Part shown: positions 1 through 13,100 of the stretch, one piece after another | How positions within the stretch are numbered: the first letter of the stretch is position 1 | How the letters are laid out: the number at the start of each line of letters is the position of its first letter | Assembly (NCBI GenBank): GCA_002633025.1 | Contig: NMRB01002361.1 | Span: forward strand, 2,215-66,214 | Source: Notospermus geniculatus | Taxonomy: Eukaryota; Nemertea; Pilidiophora; Heteronemertea; Lineidae | Length of the DNA stretch: 64,000 nt | Direction of reading: 5' to 3' | Translations under genes and position numbers: made by a program | Notes under the pieces: generated by a model | What the model was told of the DNA's origin: nothing | Databases searched by the model: none | The model's input: only the letters and a program-made list of their open reading frames with translations

Positions 1-1117
1 CAACGTGACCATGTATTTAGCCGACAAACCCTCCGCTGGCACCAAGGCTGATGTGTTTATTACACTGTCTGGCACTGAAGGAGAATCTAGCAGAATACCT
101 ATAGGGAGCATTCAGAAATCATCAAGGTAGGTCTACTGTACATTCCGAACGGAGTCTTTTTTTGAAGCGCTCGTCCCCATTTCTTGCTGCTTCAAACGAC
201 AACAAAATGGCAGTCACCGCCAACGACAACAGCAACGTTCATCTGTTGGATCGAAAAAACATCGGAACCAATCAAAATACATGTTACTCACTAACGAGTA
301 GAATGATTGGCTGATGGGAATGGTCAGGGCTAGGGTCAGCCTAGCAGAGGAACACAGAGGATACAGTCGTCCGATGATTACGCACGCGACAGCACTCGTA
401 GACAGGAGCATGCCAGGGGCCGTATGCATAAAAATTTAAAAATTTAAAAAATTTAAAATTTCGCTTATCTTTTGTTTGGAACAATAGCCTAGTTTAAGGG
501 AAATTTTACACTTAAGATGTTCTATGCATACTGCCCCTGGTATGGATAGATAATCGTCATGGAGGTCCAAGATCTTGACTTATGCAGTGAGTATAAGATG
601 AAGAGTGAATGTTGGATCAGTAGGCCTAAAAAAGTGCTCCTACCAAATTGAAGAATACGGGTGTATTGCCAAAAGATTCAGTGTGGCAAGAAACAAGGGA
701 AAGAGGAGCAACGCCTATTACAGCCTTTCTTATTCCACTTTCAGTGCTATTGTGTCTTCAACAGAACTTGGCTTCTTGAAAACATTGCAAATCCAGAAGA
801 AACAGACGAGTGTAATCGGAGATGATGCTTTACAACTTCTAAAGGTTAGTCCATTCAATGGTACATATACATGTACATGTACATGACGTGTAGCCTATTC
901 CGGGCTACTTTAGTTAGTTAGCTTAGGCGGAATCGGCAGTGACTGATGAATACCAGGTTTTTCACGTCGCGGTGCAGTTGATGAAGCTACAAGAGAACTG
1001 TCAACTTGCAGGTCACGGTGAAGAGTGAGAGCAAACCCTTTGAATCCCTGTTTCTGTGCCCGGATCCCTTTTGTAACCTACGATGGCCAAACCTCGTCGT
1101 GACTCTCCAGACAGGAG
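1..1117 (+). CDS. Gene 1, PLAT domain 1 exons
   Basis: Three exons (1-126, 745-844, 1012-1117) encode one PLAT/LH2 domain. The first begins inside the opening strand (NVTMYLADKPSAGTKADVF) and ends in phase 2. The second carries the GFLKTLQIQ strand and ends in phase 0. The third ends CPDPFCNLRWPNLVVTLQ in phase 1. Acceptors at 742-744 (TTTCAG) and 1009-1011 (TTGCAG) and donors GTAGGT, GTTAGT and GTAAGA are visible. The three-exon split and its phases recur exactly in PLAT 2 (11006-12362) and in gene 2 (36538-37769), which supports the calls independently. The terminal Cys pair and Trp-Pro-Asn look like a lineage-specific variant of the family. Upstream coding sequence is cut by the window edge. 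Confidence 0.8.
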
Positions 1118-4100
1118 GTAAGAAACGTGAACCGCATATACCAAATAATGCACAGTTTTCCCTTTCGGATGGATATTCACCCTCACCAATCTTTTGTTAT
1201 GAAGTTGAAGTTAAGTTTGTACATATGGATCCATAAGCTTTGGACGAAAAGTGCAAAAATGCCTCAGCGTTGGATTTAGGCGAAGAAACAATTGAATCAA
1301 TCACACAAATTACATAACATATTACATGTACCAGAAAATACGTAATCATATTTACATATTCTGCCATATTGCTTTGTCATTGAATAGATTGCTTTGACTT
1401 GTTTCCTAGTTGACGGGCAATGGTCTCAATGGACAGAATGGAAGTGCAATTGTAAGAAAAATTTCCATCGAACTCGAAGCAGAAAATGTGATAGTCCGCC
1501 TCGTTACTTCACTGGTGATGACTGTGTGGGGAAAGGCAATGAGGTGATTTTAGATGGCTGTGCTAAAGGTAAAACAATGTTTGATTTCAGATTATTGATT
1601 GGCATTCATGTCTGCACAAATTAGAAAATTTCTTAGGCGATCTTGTAAGTTTACAGGCGATTTCAAATTTCATGGAGAAATTTGAAAAAGATATAAGAAC
1701 GTTCACACTTGCTGTGTGAGAGACACAGATAGACCTACAAAATGTTCAAAAAGAAATAATCAAATTCAAGGCACATCAATTTTGCAGATTGTAACCCCTC
1801 AACTACAACATCCACTACGACAACTGTGGGAACGTCGACCACTACAAGTACGCCTGCAACAAAAATACCACAGAAAGGCCCTGTAAAGCGTATTGTTAAA
1901 ACGACAGCAATAGCTTCCGAGGAGGATGCGCCTGTCATGAGTGGTCAAAGTAGAAAATGTCCAGACATAGATGTACTATTCGGTAGGTATCTGTCGAGAG
2001 GTCTTGGGCCAGACTACGGACTCACATTGACCGAAGTCCGACAAAATAACACTTAAGTGACGATCCTATTCCTGGTTCCCTTTCAGGGTCATACGTTCTT
2101 ACGCTTTTTCTCGTATTTCACGAGATAAAATGACCGATGGTGGCCTGCTGCAGAAGCTCAATGAAAGTGTCAAAGAACTGTGATCCAGCGACTGCTGATG
2201 AAAAGTGGAAGACATTACTAGGAACTCGTTCATGCCTGAGAATTGCCGACAATAGGTTACTAAAAAGTTGAGAACTCTCCAAAGGGGAAAAGAGTTGGGA
2301 AGGACTTCTCAACGTACCCGATGTTCCAAGCAAAAGCGATTGAGGACGGTCCATTCCTTTTCGTGATTACAAAAAGATAATGTGTTCCCCACACATGGAG
2401 ACTTCAGATTGCAGAGGTTTATTCCCGGTGTAACCTTTTCTATCGTTCGCCATAATGTCAGCGTTTCTGTATAAAATACAGTTTGAAGGACCACGACGTT
2501 TGAATAAGGGAACTCGTAGAGACTGTTCCCGTCTTTGTCGTTTCACTTCCGCGGCGCTACTGTCCGTTTCGGAATGAGCGCCGCGGAAGTGGAGCGACAA
2601 AAACGGGATCCAGTCTATCACTCTCGGTGTTCCCAAAACAACGAGGGGAGCACTGCGAAAGAGGAACAATGTGGCATTCGACGTCGGCATGCTCTTCCCT
2701 GCCTCAGGTAATCCAGTAGGCAATGCTGGTTTAATGTACAGGGTTGTAGCATGCGAATGGACTTCTCTCGGTCGGCCTTCCACGGCAGTGTCCCGTGTAT
2801 GACAACGTTCACACTTGTATTTAACTCATGTGAATATGAACAGAAAAATAAACATCTATTAAGCATGCATCAGTGGGGAAATGGGATTTCATTTTTGACT
2901 GAAGAAAAGCAGTCTTGTGCATCCCGCTGTTGAATCTGCACGACACTGGCCAGAAAAGCAATGACCTTTTTATAGTTAGCTCAGCGTTACCACGAGCGGT
3001 TTTCAATATGAATAATTAACCATCCACGCTTCGGATGAGGTCCTTTCACCCGTAGAGACGCCGGACGATAGATCGATTTCACTGATGGTTTGCTTTTGAT
3101 GATTGGTTGCTAAGGGAGTCCGAGGTCCCAGCCACAACATCCGGTGTTTACTATATCAGAGTGATCAATCTCACTCTAACCTTAAGGGCAATCCTTTTAA
3201 TATGCTGCTTTCGCCCAGAGAGACCAGGGTTGAAATAGAACCTTTGCTTGGATTGCTGTGCCCAGTTGTTACAGGCCGATGGCTAAAAAATGACCCAGTT
3301 ACCAGGCGCGGATCCAGGAATTCTGGAAAGGGGGGGCGCTGACCAATGCGAGTGCCGAAGGTGCGAAGCCCTGACGGGGGGTCTGGGGGTCCTCCCCCAG
3401 GAAAATTTTAAATTTGAGGTGCCTAGAAGCGTTTTCCTGGCATCTTGGCAACGGAAAAAAGCAATACTAAAAATTTGATTTTGCTATTCGCTCGTACCGA
3501 TTAGGCCGTCCGACATAACAGATATTTTGGTACTGTAGCGTCGGGTCTGAGAGAGCCCAACACAATAGCAGGGCCGTAGGAACGTCCTGGGGGATTTTTT
3601 TTGTGGGGGAGGAGTGGCAAAGATTCGGTAAAATAGTTGCCCAGACACCGAGTTCTTAGCAGCGAGCGCCGAAGGCGCGATCCGAAATACCGGCGGGGGG
3701 TCCGGGGGGCCTCCCCCTGGAAAATTTTAGAAAATAAGAGTGCTTTTACGCCATTTCCCGGCATTTGAGAGCAAAATTGGACACTCTAGCCATGTAAGTG
3801 TGGACTTGGGCTGTTGGGGACTAGGAGTCACATAGCGGCAGCCCGAGAATCACGTCATTGGAATGATAATGCATGTTAACGGTTTCCCGCTTATGGTTTT
3901 CCTGCCGTCACAAGACGGCTGACGGATTTGGTTTGAGTTTGAATCTTATAGCGTATGTTCTGTTCTGGGCGCATATGGCTTACATATGGTAAGAACTTGT
4001 GTATCCTATGTTTGACAAGCGTATAAAGTAGTTGTCGGCAAAATTCGTGAAATTTTTTTTTCGGTCGGCCCAAAAAGGGGGGGGCGCGCGCCCCCATGCG

Positions 4101-7100
4101 CCCCCCCTGGATCCGCGCCTGGTTACATCATCGTTCGTGGGGTTCTCACTAAAGCAGGGCTTTTATGCATTAGGTGACTCTTTCTCCCTCCCCACCTTGA
4201 TAAGACTGGTCTCCTGTAAGACTGTCTCCTGTGGTCTCCTATATAAAGCCAGTGGTAACAGTGAGGCTGCACTGATACTATGTCAAAACAAAAATGGTCG
4301 CCATATACTTTCATCACTTGAGAAGTTCAACGTGCTGTTATAGCGTGACTAACCCTTCATCAGGTAAGGTAACATGCTTCAACTCATTCTTTATGTGTAG
4401 CAACACTCTCAATATCTAATTGGTAACTTAGATCATTCAAATAGATAGATTTCAACAGTGTTATCGAGCATGCATATTATACGACGTTGCCTAAAGGTCA
4501 AAGGTTACGTCGGCCGTCGCACGATACAAAACCTAACGCATACTGGCTTTATGCATGTAAAGGGCGGCTTTCCATTGGAGCGTTTCAGTGAGCGAAAACG
4601 CTCGAAAGCATTGTTTTTTCCGCGGCGTTGATCACGGCGCGGAAAAAACAATGCTTTCGAGCGTTTCCGCGCAAGGAAACGCTCCAATGGAAAGCCGCCT
4701 TAATTCAGTCCTGTTGCATCATGAGATCGACTGGTAAGAATTCAACGAAGTTTGCACTAAACATGCAGAAAGATCTTGCCTATCATAAAACGAGTCAGAA
4801 TGAAAATCTGTTGAAGTTTATTTAAGGGATATTGTCCCCATTAGTGCTAAATTTCTCAGTTAAACCTTTATTTTTGATTCCTTTATGAATATGAATTTAT
4901 CAAAAATCCCGTATGAAAAATTTGAATCTACGCACATTTCCATACATGATCAATAGTACAGGCCTTAATATCACATTGGTAAATAAATGGCTATCAGAAT
5001 ACCACAATAGACTCCTATTCAATGTTGAACAAACCAACTGGTTCTCTATTCTACGCCGACGACCTAAAATCCACTGTCGTGCCTACTGTGAGAAATGCAG
5101 GGAAGCCACTCGAGTATGTCCTCGCCTCAAGGTAGGACTATAGATATCATGGCGAGATTTAACGCGTGAAATAGCGAGATATTTTTCATGGGTGGCTTAC
5201 ACTGTGTATACACACACGCTAAGCAACGAGATTGTAAACTGTGATGAGCAATACGAAGCGATCTCATGAATTGTCACACATGTCACCAATGGCCGACCGC
5301 GACTAGGACACTGAATTTCATAACTTGAATACCATATTGGTTTCTGTATTTTACGACTTTCACAGAACACCGCATCCACTGCGTCGTGCTACGGGACTGT
5401 CTCGTTGGTGTCGTTTGATTTGGTATCTATAGAAACTGATTGATAATCCATTCCATTGGTAAACTTTAGTGTTATGGTCGTATTATCGAGCAGGACAGTG
5501 GACATGTTGGATGAAATGCACATGAGTGTACTACTGTAATTGATTGAAGCACGCAGGATAAAAACAGTTTAGGTAAGTGGTGTGAAGTTAGTCTAGTCGA
5601 GTGAGAGTGTTTGATCTACATGTAGTTACGGTGATTTTTTTCTGTGTTCACCTTTCGTATTTGAAAAAATCATTGATACGATCAATGACTGAACGAAATA
5701 CGTGGTAATGCAGGTCTTACATCTGCCAGTGTTTCCGTATATCAGAGTCCTCGTATTGTTTTTGAAACGCTGGCAGATAGATCGGCCTGATCTCTGTGTG
5801 TTCCCTATTGTCAAGTCGCAGCTTATTCGGTCGGACAGTAGAAGCGAACATTCATAGATGGGGAACATTCAAAAATGTTACACCGGTAACGCATGAATGG
5901 CAGTATGCTTCAACTGTAAATACGCTTATTGATGCGCATTACTCATAGTTGACTCTGTCACCGTCGTCATCCCACCACTAAAAAGTCTGAGTCCATTAAC
6001 GGCCAAGGAACTTCTCTAAGTCCCACTCTGTATATTTCGTGGGGTCATAATCTTGGTTTGGTCTCAGTAGAAATTAGATAAAATGCCCTTACATTGCTTA
6101 CACAAGCAAGCTTTTTTTGCACAATTCGGCACGGCGCGGTCTGGCCATATTGGCAACATGTCAAAATAGTCGTATAATAATAGCTGCAAACTGTACCAAC
6201 AACATGGTACAACGCAGGAAAATGAGATTATAGATATACCCACTTATCCTTTCTACAAACGAATGTCTGGATTTGGCAGCGACAATCAGAAAATACAAAG
6301 ATAATATCATTCGTTTTATTTTATTCCGAATCGATATTTTTCTACCTCCTGCTGCCTATCATGTCACACATCTCAAAAAAGATGGTTGATTTGTATACTC
6401 CCTGTTGTGACGAATAGGCCTATACAGGCACCACGTGGAGATAGAAGTAGGCCTATAACATGCATTTTCCGATAGGTTTCATCATAAGTGGGGTATGTAA
6501 TCAAGCCAAGTCACCCCCTGTATACATGTACAGTAAGCTATAATTTCGTTCCTGTTAAAGCCATGGCACCATGCGGAAGACTCTTTCAGAGCAGCATTGC
6601 AAAGGCTTTCATGAAGACATCGTTAGATGAGTAGCCAGGTGTGATATATACCTGCACACAATGCTCGCCACACTCAGCAAAAACATGCATGAATGAGGAA
6701 GCTTTTCGGATATCTCACGACACATGCCGGGAAGTACGAACATGTAGGCCTTCACAACGGTAGCCTATCCTCCATTCTTTGGTGCATGTCTATATAGGCC
6801 TATGTTGATCATGTCTCGATTTTCGACATTCCTGTCATTCATCACACAAAACAGTCGCTTTTTTCATGTTTGTTGTCTGGTTCGGCCGGGTGGTAAAATT
6901 TACGCAGATGACATGAACGTGTGAATGGAAATGATATTTCTGACCAATGGGAGCACGAGTTCAATTCTTTCTCAAATTCCATCAGAACGCGTCAATAAAC
7001 TTCCTTTTTTCACGTGGGGTATGTCAGCGTTGGCTTCCCCCCTCGTGCACACCATCTTTTGATGTAGGCCTACCATGACGTGATCGTGGTTCGAGAGGAC

Positions 7101-10100
7101 TTCTATATGGTTCCCACAAAAATACTTAGTTTTCGTTATTACCTTTGTCAAGGTAAAAGGCGTAATAAGGTTTGCAAACCCAGGTGGGTTACATGTATGA
7201 GAGATTCACAGATGACAGATCAGCCAACTGTACACGGTATCGTCCAGAGCATCCTTAGCTTAGCTCCCTAACTCCCCTCGTGGGTGCGAGTTAGGGAGCT
7301 AATTAAGCTAAGAGGACCTGGTTTCTTCTGGATGCGTCCAGAGACCTCAGGACATCCTCACTACGTCACCATCCACAAACATTTGTATGCGGAGACGTAG
7401 GGAGGGAGAGCTAAGGACCATCGTTTTCCCGCTCAGGATGGTCCCAGAATGGGAAGGGAAACAGAACAACGACAACATGTCTCCTGTCTTAGGAGGGTCC
7501 CTTCGGCAGTTAGGTAACTCGTCGCTGCTATCGTATCGGCTGATCAGAGGTGGTACATGGTATGGTGAACTTGATATATTCAGGTCAGATGACGGGTTCA
7601 AACAGCACCGAATTCGGTGTAACTGTGAACCTCGGCAAACACTTTCTCGAAGAAATTTAAATACGACCAATAAAAACCAATAGAACGTGTTTTTATACCA
7701 AATAGATGTTACTGTCGCTGATGTTTAAGCCCTGCGGCGACATCATCGCTTTTCGTATAACTCACTTGTGATTGGTGGCGTATAAGCTAATCTTTAGCCA
7801 GGGCCGTATTTAACTTTTTGGTCCAGGGGGCAAGAGCCTCTCGGGGGGGGGGGGGCAGAAGACCTCTTTTTGCCATTTTTTGCCCAAAATCCGCATGAAA
7901 ATCACGTTTTTTGGTTGGCTCAGGGGGGGGGGCAACTGCCCCCCTCGCCCCCCTTTAAATACGGCCCTGTTAGCGAAGATAGGTCTACCACCAAATGTCG
8001 TTGATTCTGGTTGAGATCTGTTCCTAGGTAACAAGTTTCGAGAACCAAGGCAACAGTGAAATGGAACGTTTCCATGTGACAGCAGAACCTGCTTAAAGGA
8101 GTTGAATGATAGTTCCAGTGTAGTGTTTCGTACACTCGTGTAAAGTGCATCACTCACTTGAATTGCTTTTTCATACTAACATGACTTCTCTATTTAAGGT
8201 ACAATACGAATGATATTGGAGTTATATTGTGAATTGGGACCAACCGTTTTGGTTGAGTTCACCTCTCACGGTTGACGGCCCACATACATGTACTGTACAT
8301 GTATGAATGTATATGCATAATGAGTGAAATGTGATCTACTTATTAGTATAATGGATTTGATATGAAATTACTATTTAGTCGAACCTTCGACTTTAAGGTG
8401 AAGTCTATTAACCACACAAATCTGTTTGCAAACTTCATGGGCCGTATTCAATAAGGGTGTTTAGCTAAATCAGCGTACAAATTCTGCATTACACAGGTTA
8501 TAGGCTTAGAAACTATTGTTCTACGTTCTGTAAGCTGCCTGATCCCTGGCATTTTACCCACACGATGATTACACGCGTCTAACATTCCTGCGTCTTACTG
8601 TGGGAGGACAATAGAAAGTGTTGGAAAAATTCTAGACAAGCCTTCCTGATCGTTCAACATTTCCTTCATGCTCTTTGACTTAGACGCAGGATAGTTAGAC
8701 GCGTGTGATTATCCTGCGGGTAAACGCCTCTGGTGAACCACCGTACAGACATCAGACAATAGTTTTCTAGGCCTTTAACCTGTGTAATGCAGAATTTGTA
8801 CGCTGATTAGGCCAAAACACCCTTAAACGTGCGATGATCACCCTTATTGAATACGGGCCCATGTGTATGGTCGTCGGCCTATTTGAAATTTTGAACTTGT
8901 CCACGTCTGAAGTGCAGGGTGTTAAGGAACACCAGCAACTATCGATAAAGTTATAGTAAAGACGTTTTGTACTAGTTATCAGTCTCAAGTCTCATTTTAG
9001 CGCATTTAGCGCCACCATTTGGGTGTCTGATGATTCTTTTCATTTTTTTGGATGGGAAACGCTCGACCATAGGGCTGTGGGTAGACGTCTATTCACTGGT
9101 CTTGGCGTAAAGCCTGCAAACATTGCGATATCGCAAGCGATCTTCTCGCCAGTCACCGCAGACTAGGCGATATTGGCTTTGGTATTGTTTGACATGGGCG
9201 AACATCGCTGGCGAGAGGATTCCACGCATCGCTGTCCAGAGCACTCTTGGCGTCAACAAGCGATTTTGCCCACTTGCGATATCGCCTAAAGCATGGCGCA
9301 CACGAGCAACTAAAATGGGGGCGACTACCGATGCGACTAATAGGTCGCATGCGATTGAGGTCGATCAGTGATGTCATTCACGACATCACTGATCTCCCAG
9401 TGAAGCATTTGTCGCAAACGAGTCAAAAAAAAAACTAAAAAAACTAACAATATGTTCAGTCGCTCCTGTAGTTGCAAGGCTAGTCTCCTAGAAAGTCGCT
9501 CAAAAAATCGCTCGTGTGCGCCATGCTTAAGTGTTCTGCTGGCTTTAAGTCGCCCATTGAGAGTCAGTTCTCAAGGAGAGCAGCGATGTGACTCGGACGT
9601 CACTGTCCAAATATATCATGAATTTTCATCTTTGCTTTCCAGATGAAAATCAATCGAACAGAATCGTCCCGGTGACACAGTCATGAGGGAGAGTGGCATT
9701 CATCGTCTTCCTTTCATAATATTCATGGTGCTTCAAGCAACGAGATGGAAAGTTGTCCAAGGTATGAACCATCACTACTGACTTGAAACTGAAGTTCATA
9801 AATAGACGAAAGTAGTTGTAATTTTTATGGAACTAAAGCCTTAGCTGTAGCAGACACACATGTGTGCTACCACCGAGGCTACGTAAATCTCAATAGTACT
9901 GGCCATGTCTGCGGAATCAGGGGTTCGTAAATGCTCACTCCTTCCTTCACCACATACAAATGGCATCCTCGCATAAACCAGCTCCCCTTCTCGCATGGTT
10001 CAGGGAGGGTACGACCGTAAATGACCTGAGATTCTCTGGATGACAAAATGGTGACGGAGGAAGCGAGCGACAAGAACCCCTGATTACCCGGGATGTATCT

Positions 10101-13100
10101 GTGAGGAAACCCTTGCGCTACCAGTCATCTCTGCCAGTGGAATAAGCCACTCTCACAGTTGGCCTGCGTTTAATTGCGACAGACAAACGCAGGTGTACTG
10201 TCGCAAATTAACGCAAACTATCGCAGACCTTGCGATAATATTGCAGGCAATCGCCTATAATCGTGAAATTTTGTAAATGTTCAAAAAATTTAACCTTGTC
10301 GCAGCTTATCGCAAAGCAACCGCAGATTGTCGCAAAATATCGCACAATGTCGCAAAAAATCGTTTGTAACCCCAAATTATCGGAGTCGACTGAAGAGGCT
10401 GCAGACAGAAAACCCGTATTGTCGCAAGATTGTCGCAGCTATAATCGCAGATTGTCGCAAACAACCCCAAGCGAACGCCAAAAAACGTTGATTATCGTTA
10501 AGTTTACGACAATTCTGCGATACGTCTGCGACAAATCTGCGATTGCGTAACGTAGAAAAATACAATCGCACGCAAATTGTCGCACGTGTGAGAGCGGCTT
10601 TATATCCGCGGCACGGCTCACACACAGGGTTTCCAATCTCGCAGTCATGAATTTGTAGTGTGCTGTCGGCTTGATATCCAGTAGTCTTGAACGTTAGTTG
10701 TGGTGTTGATATTTTTGGTGACTGGGAGGGGAATGTCGATGGTAGTCAGCTGCCCTGCATTCAGTGATGAGTCCAATTCTATTGAGAGTGACCCGTGAAA
10801 AGTCTTTGGCTAGCTTCGCTGTTGGCCGCTACGCGGCGCGTTGGGCCCTTGCGTCCAGAGTAGCTCGAACATGGTAGGTCCGGAAGCGCAACCTCAGTAA
10901 AACAAATTCTTTGACACATCGACGTAGTTGAGGAAATGACTACATTCTGTGTTGCTCAGGACACGTTCCTGACCAGCTAGCACTCATTCGCTGTCTCTCT
11001 TTTAGGTGTCGACTACAGAGTCACCATGTACATTTACAATGCACCTAAATCAGGGACCAAGGCGGAGGTTTTTGGTCATCTTACAGGAACTACTGGTACT
11101 ACTGCTTCCGTCTCTTTCGGAAAAAATTGGGCAGATGGAGCGTAAGTAGAATAAAGGCCTGAACCCACTGTCGCGTTTTCCCGTCGCGGTTTCATCACTG
11201 CCCGACAAATTCTTTGTTATATCCTCGGTCCGCTGCCTTTTAACAAAGCATTTTCTGCCGCTGCGTTTTCTCGCTGCGCGAAAACGCGTCAGTGGGTTCG
11301 GGCCTTCAGGAATCACACTTTTAGTTACTAGAAAAGTGTCAATAATTTTCAAAAGAAATTGTTGATATTTTTTTGACAAAATCATTGGAAGTGCGAAAGA
11401 TTGATTCCTTTGCCTCTTCTTGCAGTACCTCAACACATGTCATCACAAATCCGAAGTCCATTGGTTTCTTACAGACGTTGTCTGTAACTAAGGCTCAGAC
11501 TGGCACTCTTACCACTGGCAGTGATGATAACTTACGCCTGGTCAAGGTAAGTTTTACATTTGACAACCTATAGGATCTCAAGAAACCCTCGACTGAAAAC
11601 TTGTGTGTGGTATGACCNNNNNNNNNNNNNNNNNNNNNNNNNNNNNNNNNNNNNNNNNNNNNNNNNNNNNNNNNNNNNNNNNNNNNNNNNNNNNNNNNNN
11701 NNNNNNNNNNNNNNNNNNNNNNNNNNNNNNNNNNNNNNNNNNNNNNNNNNNNNNNNNNNNNNNNNNNNNNNNNNNNNNNNNNNNNNNNNNNNNNNNNNNN
11801 NNNNNNNNNNNNNNNNNNNNNNNNNNNNNNNNNNNNNNNNNNNNNNNNNNNNNNNNNNNNNNNNNNNNNNNNNNNNNNNNNNNNNNNNNNNNNNNNNNNN
11901 NNNNNNNNNNNNNNNNNNNNNNNNNNNNNNNNNNNNNNNNNNNNNNNNNNNNNNNNNNNNNNNNNNNNTCATACATTTGTATGATGATGTCCAAGCTTGT
12001 TGTGGATTTCCGTCTACACAATGGTATGCAGCTAAAAGTTTGAACATCACCATACGTGTTGGATGCTATTCAAGCTTGTTGGGAAAACGGTCCACACCGA
12101 TCATACATTTGTCCATGAACATCATCACACATATGTATGATGATGTTTTGAACAAATGTATGATCGTGTAGACGGGCCATAACATTGATCTGAGATGCCA
12201 GTGTTGTTTCTGATAGCATTGCATTGAAATCATTTCAAACTTGATTATTCTTACAGGCGACTGTCGAAAGCACTGCCATGAAGGGCATAGCTACATTTCT
12301 ATGTGCACCACCTGCTTGCAATTTCAAGTGGCCAAATCTCATCCAACGACTTGACACTGCTGGTAGGTAGATACGACCGACGATTGAAGCCAACGATTCC
12401 CGTGTTTTGGGGCTTCCTCGGTAAACGGTAGATGGCGTTTGGTCTCAGGAGCGTCCACAGGGGTAAAATTTGGCAATAATACATGTACAGTCTTGTTCGT
12501 ATTAATATCAACACCTGTTATCTCAAATATCTCATAAACCATCAAACCAATTTAAATGCGGTTTTCTGCATAAAGTTAGAAATCTTGTTGACTACAACTG
12601 GGCATCAATGTTTTTGCACAAGATTCACTTCTTCATTGCGTAATCTGTCGTTGAAAAAAGGTCCAAAATAAAACTTTTTTGTTTCTGGATTTTTCACCAA
12701 AATTCCTTTGCTAGAATGAAGTTATGCCAAAATAAAGGTTATTTAGCAAGTTACTGTCGAAATCGGCCATTTAGTTTTTGAAAAATTGACGTTTTTGTAA
12801 AGCTATATCAACACCACTTGTCTTCCACTGCCAACAACTTATGAGACGGTCCCTACATAATAATGCAAACCATACTTCATCTCCCTTGTGTAGGCCGTCA
12901 GTACAAAATCCATAGATCTATAGAACAGCGCTGAGTCCTATGTGGCAAAAGTGTTACATAATAATTTTTCAAGTGTGTGGAGGCTTTAGTGACCAATATG
13001 AATTCATGCACTGGTTAACTTCAAACAAAGATGACAAAGGCTACTAAGTTCTTTCTCAATGCCTGTTCCTTTTTGCAATACAATGTCATGAATAACCAGT

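Larger units (their letters stand above)
1983..11005. other. Long intron of gene 1, repeat-filled
   Basis: About 9 kb between module 1 and module 2. It contains several foldback elements described separately (3303-4121, 4560-4702, 7799-7969, 8439-8860, 9100-9310, 10190-10590), a short hairpin at about 2543-2605 with GC-rich arms, and no reading frame recognised as coding. No transmembrane exon with the GIP start or the [10 protein letters not shown] tail was seen here, which is the main reason to treat modules 1 and 2 as one gene. Confidence 0.55.

Noticed and set aside
2367-2783. A 138-codon open frame on the minus strand
   Set aside because: It crosses a GC-rich hairpin (2543-2605), has no recognisable motif and lies in a repeat-filled intron.
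11560-12171. Long open frames across 11618-11968
   Set aside because: They are made of Ns in an assembly gap and carry no information.
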